NCBI RefSeq assembly: GCF_003265705.1
Contig: NW_020312788.1
Coordinates: 5,684,301 to 5,748,300 of the forward strand
From: Callorhinus ursinus
Taxonomy: Eukaryota > Chordata > Mammalia > Carnivora > Otariidae
DNA: 64,000 nt
Direction: 5' to 3'
Shown: piece after piece, positions 12,341 to 24,824 of the stretch
Numbering within the stretch: position 1 is the first letter of the stretch
How the letters are laid out: each line of letters starts with the position of its first letter
Notes under the pieces: model-generated
Told to the model about the DNA's origin: nothing
Databases searched by the model: none
The model's input: the letters and a program-made list of their open reading frames with translations, nothing else
Translations under genes and position numbers: made by a program

Positions 12341-12783
12341 TCCTGGTGGTTTATATAAATTTAGTAAATGATATTTAACAACTATGGAATTAAAAGCACA
12401 AAATATAAGGTCAAATTTTCCAACTTAACTGTAAAATAAACAGCACATAATTCCATATGATTCACAAAGCTAAAGATTTGCTTCCAACTGTAAACAAAAA
12501 CAAAACATTTTCCCAAAATGTGGCATTGTAAACATTCCTTCCAGTCATCTCTAAACAAGGAAGTATATCTATGATATAAACACTAGAGAGTAGACGGTGA
12601 GGATACTGTGATGGTTGAGAAACAATGGAATCTTGGATCAAACACCAGCTTCATCACATTTGTAAAAATGAGATCTATACTTTCTTCAGGATTGTTATAA
12701 GAATTAAAGGAATCTACACAGAGAAAGCTCAAGACACATAGCATATGCTGGATTGATATTAATTTTTTTGTATTTTCATTCAA
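12341..12783. other. Unassigned DNA
   Basis: AT-rich, with no gene or repeat family recognised. Confidence 0.5.
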
Positions 12784-13086
12784 TGATTAAACTAGAAACA
12801 TATAAACTACCAAAATTGAAATAGGAATAGAAAACTTGAACCAAAGACTGATTATAAGCAAAGAAATTGCATCAGTAATCAAAAAAACCCTCAACAACCA
12901 AATTTCAGGGCCAGATGGCTTCACAGGAAAATTCTGCCAAACATTTAAAGAAGGGTTAATACCTATTCTTCTCAAACTATTCCCAAACATAGAAAAGGAA
13001 GGGAAACATCCAAACTCAGCCTATGAGGCCAGCATTACTCGATATCAAAACCAGATAAAGACTCCACTATAAAAGAGAACTACAGG
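12784..13086 (+). mobile_element. Orphan L1 ORF2 fragment (start of reverse transcriptase)
   Basis: The translated segment at 12836-13072 reads SGPDGFTGKFCQTFKEGLIP, which is the N-terminal edge of the L1 reverse transcriptase, followed by the YEASIT block and then an indel. Nothing upstream or downstream continues the element, and no L1 3' end follows. It is therefore an internal piece, not a normal 5'-truncated insertion. The octamer taaactag occurs at 12788-12795 and 13087-13094; this may be chance, because the first copy overlaps L1-like sequence. Confidence 0.85.
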
Positions 13087-13121
13087 TAAACTAGTATTAA
13101 AAAAACAAAAAACAAAAAAGA

Positions 13122-16050
13122 ACTTATGTGCCAGCACTGTGGTAGGTGCTTGAAAGACAGATTTGAAGATCAAGTTCCTTACTTTGAGGCACTCCCAATC
13201 CAGAACAATGACAAATAAGCAAATGAAGCCCCATGAGAAACATGCTAAATTTTATATAAATTAGAAATAGGCCACTAGCCAGTATTAATGATATGTTTAC
13301 CCTCCTGGAAGGCCAGATTTTATAATATTAATACACATTTCACTGTTATTGGCAGAAATACTGAGTGAAAAATCAGGCAGACTGTTCTGGGCATTTGTAA
13401 ATGTGAATCAGCTCAATAAAAGTGGAAAGAGAAAACATGGTACTTCTTAGCATGCTGAAAGGATTATACTTTAAGTTTCAAAGATTCATTCACTTTTAAA
13501 ACAAATATTATTTTAGTTCTTCTGTAAGTCAGAATACATTCTAAGCTCTTGTGATACATCAGTGCACCAAAGAGATAATAATCTCTGCCCATGTAGAGGT
13601 TACATTACTGACAGAGGAGACAGAAATTATACAGTATGCAAGAAGGTGATAAGAGTTGTAAGATGGGAGGGAAGGAAGCAAAGGAAATGAAAGAATAGTA
13701 AAGCAAGAAACAAAAAAGAAAGTACCACAGAGTGTGGAGGATCAGAAGAATAAGGCTGGGAAAGGGGGATGAGATTTTAAATAGGATAGTCAGAGTGGCA
13801 TCATTTCAAGTGACATTTGAGCACAGACTTGAAGCAGGTGAGGGAGTTAGTCATGCAAATATCTGAAGCAAAAGCCTTCCAGGAAGATGAACCATCTCTA
13901 AAGATGTGAGCATTCTTGGAATATTCAAGAAACAGTAAAAGTGAGTAAGGGAAAGAGAAAATGGAGATGAGTTCAGAGAACTAATGAAATGGAAACCAGA
14001 TTCAATAAGGAAATTATAAGATAGGTTTTAGACCGAGAAAATTTACTCTTACAGGATTTTGAGCAAAGATGTGGTGTAATCTTACTTCTTCCTGCTGTGT
14101 TGAGAATAGATTGGGAGGAGGAGTAGAAGAATAAAGTCCACTTATGATATTAAGGCAGAAATCCAGGAGAGTTTTGATGGCTTAGACCAGGCTAGTAGCA
14201 GTGGAGGTGGCAGGAGATAGTCTGATTCTGGCTATGTTCTGAATATGAAATAAACAGGAATTCCTAAGGGGTAGGATATGGGGTATGAGAAAAAGACTCA
14301 AAAGTGACCCTAGAAGTTTTTAGCCTGATAAACAGGAAGACTGGAGTTACCTTCCTAATAAGTAAGATGCGGGAAGGCTGGGGGTGGAGCAGGGAGAGGA
14401 AAAGTTCAGAAATTTAGTTTAGCGATTGTTAAGTTTGAGATGTCTACCAAATATCCAAATCAATAAGCCAAATAAGCAGTTGGACGCATAGATCTTAAGT
14501 GCAGCAGAAAACTGGAGGTAAACATTTTGGAAGTCATCATTATTTGTATGAGATTTAAAGCCTTGAGATTCAATGTGATCACAAGAAAGTGATGAAGATA
14601 CAGAAGAAAAGAGAATCCGTGACTAAACTAGGGATACTCCCAAATATTGGCATTTGGTAAGGCAGAGTAAAAAGTAAAATGACTGTGAAGACGTGAACAT
14701 TGAGACAAAAGAAAAACCAGGATTACAGGCTGTCCAGGAGTCCAAGGGAAAAAAGTATATCAAGGGAATTCAGTGATGCACGGTGTCCAATACTGCTGAA
14801 TGATCGAGTAAGACAAAGACTAAGAATGGACCACTGAATTTCATAGTGTGGTGGTCACTGGATTCCTATCAAGAATTGTTTTGGTAAAATGTTGGAAATG
14901 AAAACCTGACTAAAGTGGATTTAAAAGGGAACGGGGGAGTGGGGAGAAAAAGGGAGAGAGACAGAATACAGTGAACACTTATGGTAAGTATTTTTGCCAA
15001 GAGGAGGAAAGAAATCGAGAAGTACTTAATGAAGGAAAAAAATTATTTTAATATAGAAGCAATAATAAAATGCTTGCATGATGATACACTAAAGAGCTAA
15101 AATTATTGAAGTAAGAGAGAGAGAAAAAAAATTGCTGAAGGAATGCCCTTGTGTAGATAAGAAGAAATAGAGAAAATGTGGTGAACAGACACAGGAATTA
15201 TTTTAGGTAGAAGCAGGGATAGTTGATTTAAGGTAACAGGTGGGAAGTCAGATTATGTGGGTGTAGAACTTGGTAGGGAGGTATATGTAGTGATACAAGT
15301 CTGAAGGGAAAAATCTCTTCTGATTGTTTCAATTTTCTTAGTGATGTAGGAACCAAAGTTGTCAACTGAGAATGAAGATGAGGTAGGAGGTGATGGTGAT
15401 TTGAAGAGAAAAGAGAGGGTGTGGAATCCAAGTCCAGGAAACTAGGTCAGTGAGAGGTCTGGGGAACTGTGGTGTGACTGCTGGGCAGTATCAAGGGCCC
15501 ACTTGAGGTTGTGCTTGTGTCTAGCTACATGGATGTAGGCATGGAAAAGGGGAGAGTTGGATATGACTAGGATGGAGATTTTTCCAGATAATTGGAAAGG
15601 GGGGGTAGTTAAGAGTGTATGTCTACGTAAGAATTGATTATTATAGATGGCCATAGAATTTAATCTATTTAATAAAAGTAAAGAGGACATTCAGGAAGCA
15701 AGGACAGTGAAAAGTGTGGTAAGATCAATGCACTGGAGTTCTGGTTGGGTTAAAGGATTGTTTGAGTTGGGGTTCAAGATGAAAGGAGGCAGAAAGATAG
15801 GTGGCGCAGACTGCATGAAGTAGAGATCACGGTCAGGTCAGTTGTTGACAAAGAAGATGTCTAAGATACAACCATGGGAGTGCATACCTGAGGAAAGGTA
15901 AAGAACACCACCAGTGGAGGAAAAGATTTTAAGAAAGAGAGCTAAGTTGGTAATGTAGGTTTTCATACAAACAATATGTTGGAAAGCCATCTATATACAA
16001 ACTGAAATTACCAAGATTTTGGGTAAGGGAGTCAGGCTGGAGATAGTGCC
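13122..16050 (-). mobile_element. Long L2 LINE, nearly full-length remnant
   Basis: On the minus strand this is the L2 order from the 5' side near 16050 to the 3' end near 13122. Recognisable + strand blocks are 'tgccagcactgtggtaggtg' at the 3' terminus, 'gccttccaggaagatgaac', 'gagcaaagatgtggtgtaat', 'tgagaatagattgggagga', 'gtttgagatgtctaccaaat' and 'tgctgaatgatcgagtaag'. The encoded strand is the C-terminal two thirds of the L2 endonuclease/reverse-transcriptase ORF, riddled with stops. The part above about 15100 is matched less securely. L2 stopped moving early in mammalian evolution, so this piece is very old. Confidence 0.72.
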
Positions 16051-16639
16051 AGTGAGCTTAAAGCCAATTTCCTATTTTCAAAGAATCACATATTTGTGCA
16101 AATTCCTAAGAAGATGCATACCCAAATGCACAAATATTCTGAATCAGTATTTTATCCTGTTTTGCTTTTAAAGTTTGAATAATTTTGTGATGCTAAGAAG
16201 AGACAGAGAGAAAGAATAAAGTACACACAAAATAAAACCCCTACAGAAAAATCTCACTTAGGATAAATATTATTAAACTATATCCAAACAGCATGGATCT
16301 ACATTAAAAAATACTTTGATATAAAGTATAACATTTAAACATAAAAGGAAAAATATTATCAGATGGTAAATAATGGGTAACATTTTATTTGTATTTTTAG
16401 GAAATTCATGATTACTATTAAAAATGCAAACTGAATAAAGGAAAATAAATGAAAATAAAAATAAAGTAAAATAAATTAAAATAAAAAAATAAATTAAATA
16501 TCCTACATACCAATCTCCCCATACAAATCCAAAAAAACCAGTTAAAGACTCTGTATATTCATCCAAAATGTTTCTAAACATATGTAAATATATATCAATA
16601 TATGTAATTATAACAGCCTTCTTTTCCTTTTTTTCCCAC
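16051..16639. other. Unassigned DNA with AAAATA-rich tract
   Basis: No gene recognised. 16440-16500 is an A-rich stretch of AAATAAA/AAAATAA units. The minus-strand open frame at 16273-16656 comes from this AT-rich composition (Ile, Phe, Tyr, Leu) and is not supported as a gene. Confidence 0.5.
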
Positions 16640-17010
16640 AAATGAGATAACACCATTCATAGTGTTATGAAACCTACTTTTTTCACTTCACAATATTTCT
16701 TGATTATTTTTCCATATCCGTATATAAAGGCCTAAAATTGTTTTTAACATCTATATGATATTTGTTATAAAGATGCATCACAATTGATTAAACCTGTCCC
16801 CATTAACGGATATTTCGGTCATTCCCAGGTTTTTACTATTAACAAACCATGCCATAATGAATGCCATGTGTGAGCATATTTATAAGACCAATTCCTAGAA
16901 GTGAAAATGTTGCATCAAAAGATAAGCATCTTTTAAATGTTGCCAGATACCGTCAAGTTGTCTTCCCCAAAAATTCATCACATGAACACTAAGAATTTTC
17001 CATTTACTTT
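16640..17010 (-). mobile_element. Ancient L1 fragment
   Basis: The + strand shows the order 'attcccaggtttttactatt', 'taatgaatgccatgtgtgag', 'aattcctagaagtgaaaatg' and 'atgttgccagataccgtca'. This is the reverse complement of an old L1 ORF2 C-terminal region (the 'ccaattccacttctagg' family of phrases). Diverged, with no clear boundaries. Confidence 0.6.
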
Positions 17011-17136
17011 TCTTCAAAATTTTATAATGGGTTTGCCTTCTGTAAAAGAAAGTAGATTACAACTATTATAATGTTGGTGGTGGAAATTTGGACTATTGAC
17101 TAATTATTTGAACTACAATCAAAAGAGTAAAACTGT

Positions 17137-17243
17137 AGGGGCATCTGGGTGGCTCAGTCAATTAAGTGACTCTTCAGGGTTATGAGTTCAAGCTCCGTGT
17201 TGGTGCTCCACACCCAGCGTGGAGCCTACTTAAAGAAACAAAA
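17137..17243 (+). mobile_element. Can-SINE, short older form
   Basis: The head 'ggggcatctgggtggctcag' and the tRNA-like body are present. The body passes almost directly into a short A-rich tail with no CT-rich segment. A perfect 16-bp target-site duplication, aaaagagtaaaactgt, lies at 17121-17136 and 17244-17259. Confidence 0.92.
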
Positions 17244-17289
17244 AAAAGAGTAAAACTGTCAAGCAAGACATTTGACCTACTACACAAAC

Positions 17290-17555
17290 TCACGTACAGA
17301 TGAAAAAAAATACATAAAGATATTCGTGGCAACATTGTTTATAATAGTAAAAAATCTATCTATCATTATGGAATTATAAATAACTTGGGATATATTCCTA
17401 TAATGGAAAGTCATATGTCAGCAGAAATTACTGAACCTTACGTCCATGTATCAAAATGATCAATTCTCAAAAACATCATTTTATACTTTTAAAAAGTATA
17501 AAACATTGTACTTTCAGTATAATACCACTTGTAAAATTTTTTAAAACATGTAAAA
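17290..17555 (+). mobile_element. Ancient L1 fragment
   Basis: 'acattgtttataatagtaaa', 'ttcctataatggaaagtcat' and 'agtataaaacattgtacttt' follow the order of the extreme ORF2 C-terminus and early 3' UTR of ancient L1ME-like elements. It is in the opposite orientation to the fragment at 16640-17010. Confidence 0.55.
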
Positions 17556-18080
17556 CAGTTCTTCATATTCTATATGTGTGCAAGTCATGTGGACTAAAAT
17601 TTCAGAATATGAATGTAAAGATTGTGTATCAAATTCAAGATAGCTGTCACCTGAGAAGGGTGTGATAGGGTTGGGATCAATACTGAGTACAAAGGAATCT
17701 TCCACCATATCATGTTTTATCTCTTCTTCTGAGAATCTCAACTAATATGACAAAAGAAGTCAATATGAATTTTTTAAAAGAGCGAATATGTAAAATCAAG
17801 TAAGAAATCTATTTCCCAAATTCTGACCAGTCTCATTTTGTTGCCTTGAGTGCTTCAGGTAGACTTGGTCAGCAATGAAACCATATGAGTAGTTTTAAGT
17901 AATTTGTTCCAGAAACATCCCATTTGGTTCATGTGTGCCCCCTTCTATTTCTGGCCCTTCTGCTGCTGCTCTTCAATTGCTCTCTCTTGTCTAGCGTGCT
18001 CATCTATTTATACATTCTTGTCTTGTACTATTGGCTTCCTTTGTTGGATCCCAAGTAACATTTCCTAACTTACACATTTT
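17556..18080. other. Unassigned DNA
   Basis: No gene or repeat recognised. Confidence 0.5.
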
Positions 18081-18083
18081 AAG

Positions 18084-18140
18084 TAATATATATATGTATA
18101 TAAGTTATATATATATGTATATATATATATATATATATAA
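18084..18140. repeat. (TA)n simple repeat
   Basis: Alternating TA interrupted by 'tg' and 'agt'. Self-complementary, so likely to melt or extrude as a cruciform and to vary in length. Confidence 0.95.
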
Positions 18141-21100
18141 ATTTTAATTCTTTCTAAATGACATTTTTCCCCCTCAAAGACAGGACAGAGATAAGTTTCT
18201 CTGAAGTCCTGATTCAACAGATTACATTTTCTAATTCTCCTTTCAGTAAGAACAGAACTTTTCGAAGCTCTATGCTCTACTCAGGGTTTCTCAATTTCAA
18301 CTCCCTATGTTACAAGTCAAGACTTCAGCCTTATACTTGCACAGACTTTAAAAGTAAACCCTCTAGGAATTTGGACTTTTTTCTATTTATCTCTTTCTAC
18401 TCCTCAGATCCCTGGGTCAGCTTTCATGTTTATGACTCAGGTTTTTTGTATCACTTTATTTCTGATTACTGAAGGCTTCTTTTTATTTATTTGGAACTTA
18501 ACCATGTATTTTTAAGGCATTTAAAAATTGTGTTTTATTGAGAGTTTCTTGAAGTTGGCAAATGAGTTCTATGTTCACTCAACCCACCAAGTCGACAGAA
18601 TTGAAGATTCTCATAGGTTTTGTGCAAATTATTACTTTTATTTTAGTAGCTCTTATTTCACCTTGAAATTCCTAGGGATATAGGAAGCTCTGATTCTGAG
18701 GATACCGGACTCATGCTGGATGCCATCAATACAGATCTTCTTCTGAAAGCCTGTGAATAAGCTATATCAAGTGCAAAAGGGTTTCCTGTACTCTGCTTCT
18801 TTCAGCTAAGTCTAGGTTGGTAATAACAGCATGTATTTACTAACACAGTTGTTTCAACATTCTTAGGAAGTCAGGCTCAAAATTCATAAAATTATGTCAT
18901 TCCTGGTGATATAACTAGGGATTCAATGAAGAGTCATTAGAGATTCCAGTTGATAGGTTTAGCAAGGCCAATAACTGAGCAGCTCATCTTCATGCTCTTT
19001 ATCTAAATTGATGGGCCATTTCATATTTTAACTTTCTGACACCTAAGCACCTAAACCATGGACCATGAATTTAGGTAGACTGATCAAATATAAAACATGG
19101 CATAGTACTTTTTTGATTTTCCTCTTTCAACTGTTAGAAATGTGATGACCATATACCACACTTTGCCTGAGACAGTCCTGATATACACATGTTGTTCTGG
19201 AGAAATTATTAACAAACCACATCCTAGTTAAACAATACACTATGGTCACTCTGTCTAAATAACCAGGCTCCCCAGACTTCTAGGACTGTTGATTCAGGAA
19301 ATAGCAAGTGTAAGTCTGGATACTTCTCTGGCATTATCCTATTTCTGGGCCATTTCTGGGCCACCACAGTTGCTCAATCCAGTTGAGACACAAGGAGGAA
19401 AACATCCTAGCTTGTAATGCTGGGTTGATAAGAGATACTATCCAATTGGCCTCTAGCTGGTTTGCTTCATGCCTCACATATTTCACCTTTTGACATCAGT
19501 TATTCAGAGAAGGGAGATAGTGTCAGTCTTCTCTTACCATAATCTTATCATAAACTCTTTTTTCATGATATTCCAACTAATCCACTATTCTTTATACAAA
19601 GCCTAATAGGAACTTTCTTGTTTCATTGTCACTCTCCCAGACAAATCAACCAACACAAGATGTAACAGGGCATAATTATACAATCACATAATTGCACACT
19701 TATCTGCTAATACCACCAAAACATGCTCATGCTGAAAGTGTATTATAATCCCAACTGAATCCTAGATAACAATACAAGATTTAATCATTCCAAACTTTAA
19801 TAATAATTCAAGCAATTCAAAGTACTTCTTGAGGATGACTGCTTCCTAAGATCATTTTATTCCAGTAAAAAATTATATTTTAGCAAGCACAAACAGAAAG
19901 TTAACTAAAATTATGATATTCTTACCCTCAAAAATCTTTTAGCACATTCTGATAAAACATATTTAAATACCCTTGATTCTTAAACCAGTTCTCCAGAATT
20001 TTCACAAATAACCAATAGTTGAATAAAAGTTTTTTCATTATTAGTGTGGTTAGTAATGATATTTTCTTCCAAATAAAGAGCTTGACTTAGAAGTTTAATG
20101 GAATATTACCAGGAAAAGGTAATATTTTGATTTGCAAAGTCTACCTTCACCTCTGCTTCAAACTACCTCCAAATGTAATAAGGAAGAGATGACACTACTG
20201 TATGTACATTAAAGGGAGACAAGTGAGTGACTTTTGAGATTCAGTATGATTTCATTTTGTGTTCTTAATGCTGGTCATCTTTCCCTACATAGAAATAATA
20301 TTTCAATAGGCACTACTATGTTGCTAATGGTATTCATCATTATAATCAAAATGTACATAAAATTTGAGTGCTCCTTAAAATCAAGGTAATATGAAATTAC
20401 ATTTTGATTATTAAAGATCTTATTTGCCTTCATTGGCATTATGACTTTTCTTTTTTGAGTCCTAAAGCAAGATCTTTCACCAACATAGGCAAACCATATT
20501 TTTCATAAATCTTACTGCTCTTATAAACAAAATTAGAGAAGATCATATTAAATTTGTATTCTACAGGTAACAGACATGTGAAGTAACTGCTGGAAAAATC
20601 AAAATCCACATTATTTCAAAATGCAAAACCTATATTAAATCTCTTGAATTTTTTTCCAAATGGGTTTCCCTTGTTTAAAACTATCATCAATATTTAAAGA
20701 ACACTGAATTAGAGGTACTAAAAATTTATAAAGCAAAAAGTGATAAAATCAGGGAAAGTAGTGGGGATTTTTTTTTCTAATGACAGCATCTGAAAGTGGT
20801 TTGGAGTTGATATTGAAAGTATTTGCAACCTTTGTTAGAGAAGTTCTTCAGTAGAAATTTTAGAAGACCTTGATGTATACCTTCTAGGATGTTTGTTTAG
20901 AGCAGAAATCTGAAAAATATTATTCCAAGACCTGCTTTGTATTTTGTATGACCTATTATAAAATTATAACACTATAAAATAAATAATTTTCAATGGAAAT
21001 TAACAACAAATCCAAATATAGAACCTGTGAAACTAATCTGAGCTGAGAAGTGATAATCTAGGTTTGCTGTATGGTAGCACTGCCTATGACCCTCCTGTGG

Positions 21101-22155
21101 GTGCACAACAGCTGTTAATGGAGTTAAACTTGACTTAGGGTTTCTATTTCAAATTATCAGTTAACCTATCCATACCCCCAAAAGTGTCTGCAGTGCTAGT
21201 CAAAAAAAGATGGAGAAAAATAAACATTAAGTTTCTAAAATGGATAAAGATTAAGAGTTCCACAGTTGTCAGTAATAACCCCAATTTCTTAATAACAACA
21301 GAATAAAAATGAACACAAATAAAAGCTAAATTCTATCTTAATATTTTAATGCCTAGGAATTGAAGCTAGATAAAGATACAATCATTTATTAAGCTTAGAA
21401 GCTGAATGAGGTAGTTATGAGGATATCCAGAGGTGACCCCCACAAAAGAAGACTGGAAGGAAGAAGAGGGCCCTAAGGGGTAGGGGGTGGGGGAGATTGC
21501 CTTTACACTGTTGCCCAAGGTCAGTCCTGAGGGAAGAGAAGTCATCTATGTCTGTACTGCCACCTAAACACCTACTTCTGCTCTTCTCACTGACCTGCGA
21601 GGCTCACCATTCAGTGGGATAAAGTCAGGCCTAGAAAAAAAAAGGTATTTCTGTCCCACCAATTCTAAAGTGAATTACACTAATCTGAACTGAGAAAGCA
21701 GCTATTTCAAAGGCTTCTTTCTGTGTGAAGGATGGGATTTTTCATCATACCTGTGCCTTTTTCCAGGCTTCACATTGCCATCCCATGGCCTGCAAGTGCA
21801 AGGGATTGCCTACAGGAGATCTAGGAAAGATGCAAGATTCTGGAACTGTCAATAGAAAGGGAGAAAGAACTTGTGGTAGGAAGCTTCATAAAAGAGGTTA
21901 GTTTGCCTAAGGGAAGGAACTTTGTAATTAAACTGACTCTTTTCTTTCTCTTCACATATGTCCCTATAAAAATACTAATGAAACAGGGAGGAAAAGGCAC
22001 AAGCTTGAATAATTAATTCAGATGCTAGCAAACCAGCCCGTAATAATCAAATTAGAAAAAAGAAGATGTGAGGATGGAATCAGAGGCCAGAGTGATTTGG
22101 CCAAGAGCTGAGGAAAGTGGGCCACTTCTGCAAGCTGGAAAAGGCACAAAGAAGT
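18141..22155. other. 4 kb of repeat-poor unassigned DNA
   Basis: The longest stretch in the window without a recognised transposon. It is AT-rich and has no long open frame except 18158-18472 (+, 104 codons), which is serine/phenylalanine-rich and matches no family I know. I see no splice-site-bounded exon. Purine-rich patches occur near 21470-21500. Confidence 0.55.
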
Positions 22156-22157
22156 AC

Positions 22158-22326
22158 AGCATAGAGAATATAGTCAATAATATTGTAATAATATTGTATA
22201 GTGACAGCTGGTGAGTATACTTATCCTAGTGAGCAATGAGGAATGTATGTAACTGTTGAATAAATATGTTATATACATGAGATGAACATAACATTGTATG
22301 TTAATTATATCTAAAAATAAATTAGA
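22158..22326 (+). mobile_element. L1 3' end fragment
   Basis: 'gagaatatagtcaataatat' and the terminal 'acattgtatgttaattatat', followed by 'ctaaaaataaa', are the phrases that end mid-age L1 3' UTRs. Only this terminal piece is present, as expected from 5' truncation. Confidence 0.6.
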
Positions 22327-22609
22327 TACATATAATAGATAAAGTTTAAAATAGAATCTGTTTTTAAACAGGTCATTCTGTAAGAAATAGGTAACTGAAG
22401 TATATTCAATAAGCCTAATGTGAAACAGTGTTATTAGTTTCCAATTCAAGGATTAATGAAACTAAAAAATGCTCTATTGGAAAGTGTTTTGCTACTGAGA
22501 ATTAATTATTTCTTCCAGAGAGTGCACATACCACAAATAGCTTTTTCTGAAGAACCAACTGATTTAAATAGAAGAGATATTTTATCTTACAGACAAGGTT
22601 TTAATTTCC

Positions 22610-23591
22610 AAGTACAGAGCACCTAAAGTGAGTTACATCAACTTTCTTTTATATCACCTCCTACCCCTTCTTCCCATCTCGAAGAAAAAACATTCTTGAA
22701 TCTTCCCTCTCATCTCCTGTAGGACTTCAATTTATTTTTTATTTCATCTTTCTTCAATTTCTCTCCACTGACTTCCTATCTTTATTTTACGAAGGGGCTG
22801 AGGTTTTTCTAATCCTGACTAAAATCAAATTTCACTCAGTAGTACCTTCCCCCTCAAGATAAAAAATATTATCTATTTTTCCCTTCCTGGTAAATGTCTT
22901 AAAATTTAAAATTACTCTTCAGCTTTCTCATTTCCCATTTAGTCCTCAGTCCAAGCCCCTGTCTCTGCAAATCTACTAAACCTCTTCTCTTAAAACCTAT
23001 CCATGACCTAATAATAATAACGAAGTCTCTCAGCCCCAACCCCATTCTCTTATTAATCAACCACTTTATGGGTTTGCTATTGTTTCTAATCCCTATTTTG
23101 GTAGTCCGTTTACTTGCTTTGCTTCCTAGGAAATTATTATTCCTCCAATCCCTTCTATTACTTTCCCACAATTAATTTTCTTTCTAGACTTCTTTCACTC
23201 TACCTAATCTTAAAGTTATACTGAAGTCATCTTTACCTCACTTTGATTCCCCGTTGATGTTCATTTATGTGTGATCTAACTCTTGCCACAGCTTCATGCA
23301 CACCCATATATTCAGCTTTTCTTTCTAATCTGGTATCTGGACATAAAATTTTTACACTGTTAACAAAATTGTTTTCACCTCCTTACAGAACATCTTTATG
23401 TGAGAGTATGTGTTGGTATGTCAAATACATAACATCAAAAGCCAAATTCATTATATTAACTTTTGCTGCTCCAGAAAAAAAAAAAAAGCCACAACACTCT
23501 CAGGCTTCATTGATTGGATTACCATTCTCTGTAATTTCCCTATATGATGTCCTAGAGGTCTCCATTTGCCTGCCTCACCCCTTTGTTCCTG
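22610..23591 (+). mobile_element. L2 LINE, 5' segment of a split copy
   Basis: Sense-strand L2. Blocks such as 'tctctgcaaatctactaaac', 'cctatccatgacctaataat' and 'atcaaaagccaaattcatta' track the L2 reverse-transcriptase and 3' ORF order. It is rich in C and T on this strand, as L2 is. It is split from its 3' end by the Can-SINE at 23606. Confidence 0.65.
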
Positions 23592-23605
23592 GAATGAGCA
23601 ACTTT

Positions 23606-23803
23606 TTTTTAAAAGATTTTTTATTTATTTATTTGACACAGAGAGACAGTGAGAGAGGGAACACAAGCAGGAGGAGTGGGAGAGGGAGAAGCAGGCTTCC
23701 TGCTGAGCAGAAAGCCCGATGTGGGGCTCGATCCCAGGACCCTGGGATCATGACCTGAGCCAAAGGCAGATGCTTAATGACTGAGCCACCCAGGTGCCCC
23801 ATA
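23606..23803 (-). mobile_element. Can-SINE, full length, nested in L2
   Basis: Minus-strand copy ending at the head complement 'gagccacccaggtgcccc'. A perfect 14-bp target-site duplication, gaatgagcaacttt, lies at 23592-23605 and 23804-23817. Confidence 0.96.
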
Positions 23804-23817
23804 GAATGAGCAACTTT

Positions 23818-23975
23818 CTACATTTATTTGTTTATAAAAAACTCACCCATAAAGCTCTAATTTAACTATCATATCCTCTTAAAATTGTTTACTCTGGGCT
23901 CTGAACTCCTCATGGACAGAAATTTTGACTGTTGGCTTATTACATCTCCGGATGTAACACAGTGTGCCTGATGGG
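23818..23975 (+). mobile_element. L2 LINE, 3' end of the split copy
   Basis: 'gaactcctcatggacagaaa' and 'cacagtgtgcctgatgggtg' are the L2 terminal phrases (normally 'ctcctcgagggcagggac' and 'cagtgcctggcaca'). Confidence 0.65.
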
Positions 23976-24555
23976 TGCACATCATATACCTGTTCCATTC
24001 ACCTTCTCACCTGTCTTCATTCTTACTTTGATGTTTATAATATTTTGAGGTATAGTACTATTTGTACATGCACATTTCCATGAAGAAAACTCTGTGCCTT
24101 TGTTTATGTCTCAATCTCTACCATGGACAGTTCTTGATAGATACATTGTACCCCATAAATACTGTTTGTGTAAGTGACACATTTTATTTAATCCTTTTAC
24201 TTTCTCAAGATACTGCAGAAGTAGGGCACAGTCTGTGCTTAGTAAATGAAAAAAAAAAAAAAAGGGAAGGCCAGAGCATAGGATGATGTTTTTGTAAGCG
24301 TCAATAGACTAATCTATAGGTACAGTCTATTCTTATTAGGTAGGAAGAATAGAGATGTGGGCTAGTATGTGACCATCCATATCATTTATGGGTATAGAAT
24401 AGAATAATATACCTCATTGAATGGGAAAGGAGAATACTAAGAAAAGAGAATCTCCATAGTTGTTTTAGTTTTCCTGGATGCTTTGTCAAGAGCACCCTAT
24501 ACAATATGCCACTAAGTAACATAATGTGTACCTTGAAAGAAACTATATTTCATAG
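23976..24555. other. Unassigned DNA with poly-A run
   Basis: A 15-base A run lies at about 24250-24264. No gene or repeat family recognised. Confidence 0.5.
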
Positions 24556-24559
24556 AGTT

Positions 24560-24600
24560 CACACACACACACACACACACACATACACACACACACACAG
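24560..24600. repeat. (CA)n microsatellite
   Basis: About 20 CA units with a single 'ta' interruption near 24584. A likely polymorphic marker with Z-DNA-forming potential. Confidence 0.96.
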
Positions 24601-24689
24601 AGTCAATATCAGCACATCTGGTATATGCCGTTTGGATATGTCCACACTAAAGGTAAATTGTGTTACTGCTATGAAAGACATTGAAAACT

Positions 24690-24820
24690 GTCAATCAGTG
24701 TTCTAGCTTTGCTTCTGATTCTAATTTACCATGTGGCTGTGGGAAACCGAGTCTCTCAGCCACAGGTTTTTTTTAATGATGAAATAAATAAATGCTAAAA
24801 ATCTGTGATTCTAAAAATTG
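24690..24820 (+). mobile_element. MIR SINE, ancient
   Basis: 'taatttaccatgtggctgtg', 'gaaaccgagtctctcagcc' and 'ttaatgatgaaataaataa' follow the MIR core order. Confidence 0.65.
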
Positions 24821-24824
24821 CCAT

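Noticed and set aside
16273..16656. 127-codon minus-strand hydrophobic frame as a membrane protein
   Set aside because: Its Phe/Ile/Tyr/Leu runs come from an AAATAAA-rich tract read in antisense.
18158..18472. 104-codon open frame as a possible small gene
   Set aside because: AT-driven Phe/Ser composition, begins beside a TA repeat, no splice or promoter context and no recognised domain.
24560..24600. CRISPR-like or satellite array
   Set aside because: It is a plain dinucleotide microsatellite with no spacers or longer unit.
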